Shown here piece after piece: positions 4,987 to 5,053 of a stretch of DNA of 5,053 nucleotides. The stretch comes from Thiomargarita sp. Lineage in GTDB: Bacteria > Pseudomonadota > Gammaproteobacteria > Beggiatoales > Beggiatoaceae. Both the position numbers and the translations under genes were made by a program. The stretch covers positions 1 to 5,053 of the forward strand of contig DYNO01000211.1 of NCBI GenBank assembly GCA_020721025.1. Direction: 5' to 3'. Positions within the stretch are counted from its first letter, which is position 1. Every line of letters begins with the position of its first letter. The notes beneath the pieces are model-generated. The model worked only from the letters and a program-made list of their open reading frames with translations. It was not told where the DNA came from and ran no database searches.

Positions 4987-5053
4987 TATTTTTGTCCTCT
5001 TATAGAACCGATTTGACATCTTCAAACTCAGTAAAAAAGTAAAGTTTAAAAAT

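Noticed and set aside
4987..5025. Longer amtB start at 5025
   Set aside because: The extra 13 residues precede a normal signal peptide, and the better-placed ribosome site belongs to ATG 4986.
4987..5053. Sigma-54 (NtrC-type) promoter for amtB
   Set aside because: No GG-N10-GC pattern is present in the visible upstream sequence. The TATAAG seen there overlaps the ribosome site and cannot be a useful -10.

Overview
The window looks like chromosomal DNA from a moderately AT-rich Gram-negative bacterium, most likely a gammaproteobacterium. The complete ammonium channel aligns residue for residue with Escherichia coli AmtB and keeps its cleaved signal peptide and GlnK-binding tail. The secreted M23 endopeptidase and the vapBC/tnpB accessory genes also fit. 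The gene mix would suit a Beggiatoa/Thiothrix-type filamentous sulfur bacterium, but that is a low-confidence inference from protein flavour, not a demonstrated assignment.

Layout. Positions 1-130 (minus) hold the first 43 codons of a TnpB-like (IS200/IS605 OrfB) protein that runs off the left edge, with a small hairpin in its upstream flank. Positions 330-938 (minus) encode an unrecognised 202-residue protein ending in an extremely acidic tail. A 382-base divergent intergenic region (939-1320) carries candidate promoters in both directions and a stem-loop next to the ribosome binding site of the following gene. Positions 1321-2139 (plus) encode a secreted M23/LytM metallopeptidase with all zinc-site residues. 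Close behind it, 2172-2417 encodes a ribbon-helix-helix-like antitoxin, overlapping by ATGA the start of a PIN-domain (VapC) toxin that is cut off after about 36 codons.

The right half is an ammonium transporter locus on the minus strand. A complete amtB (3685-4986) ends in a strong intrinsic terminator (3611-3659). It is followed by an intergenic stretch with a tandem array of 22-bp repeats (about 3446-3577). Next comes a second, divergent Amt paralogue (start 3382) that loses its last roughly third at about 2521.

The most notable point is that the toxin gene and the second Amt gene, which converge from opposite strands, both lose their family-like sequence at the same few bases (about 2519-2525), beside a perfect 8-bp inverted repeat. 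This is a rearrangement breakpoint, either real in the genome or an assembly/amplification chimera. It leaves an antitoxin without an intact toxin and an Amt without its second pore histidine. I see no convincing new multi-gene system. The points worth following up are the breakpoint, the 22-bp repeat array and the acidic-tailed unknown protein.
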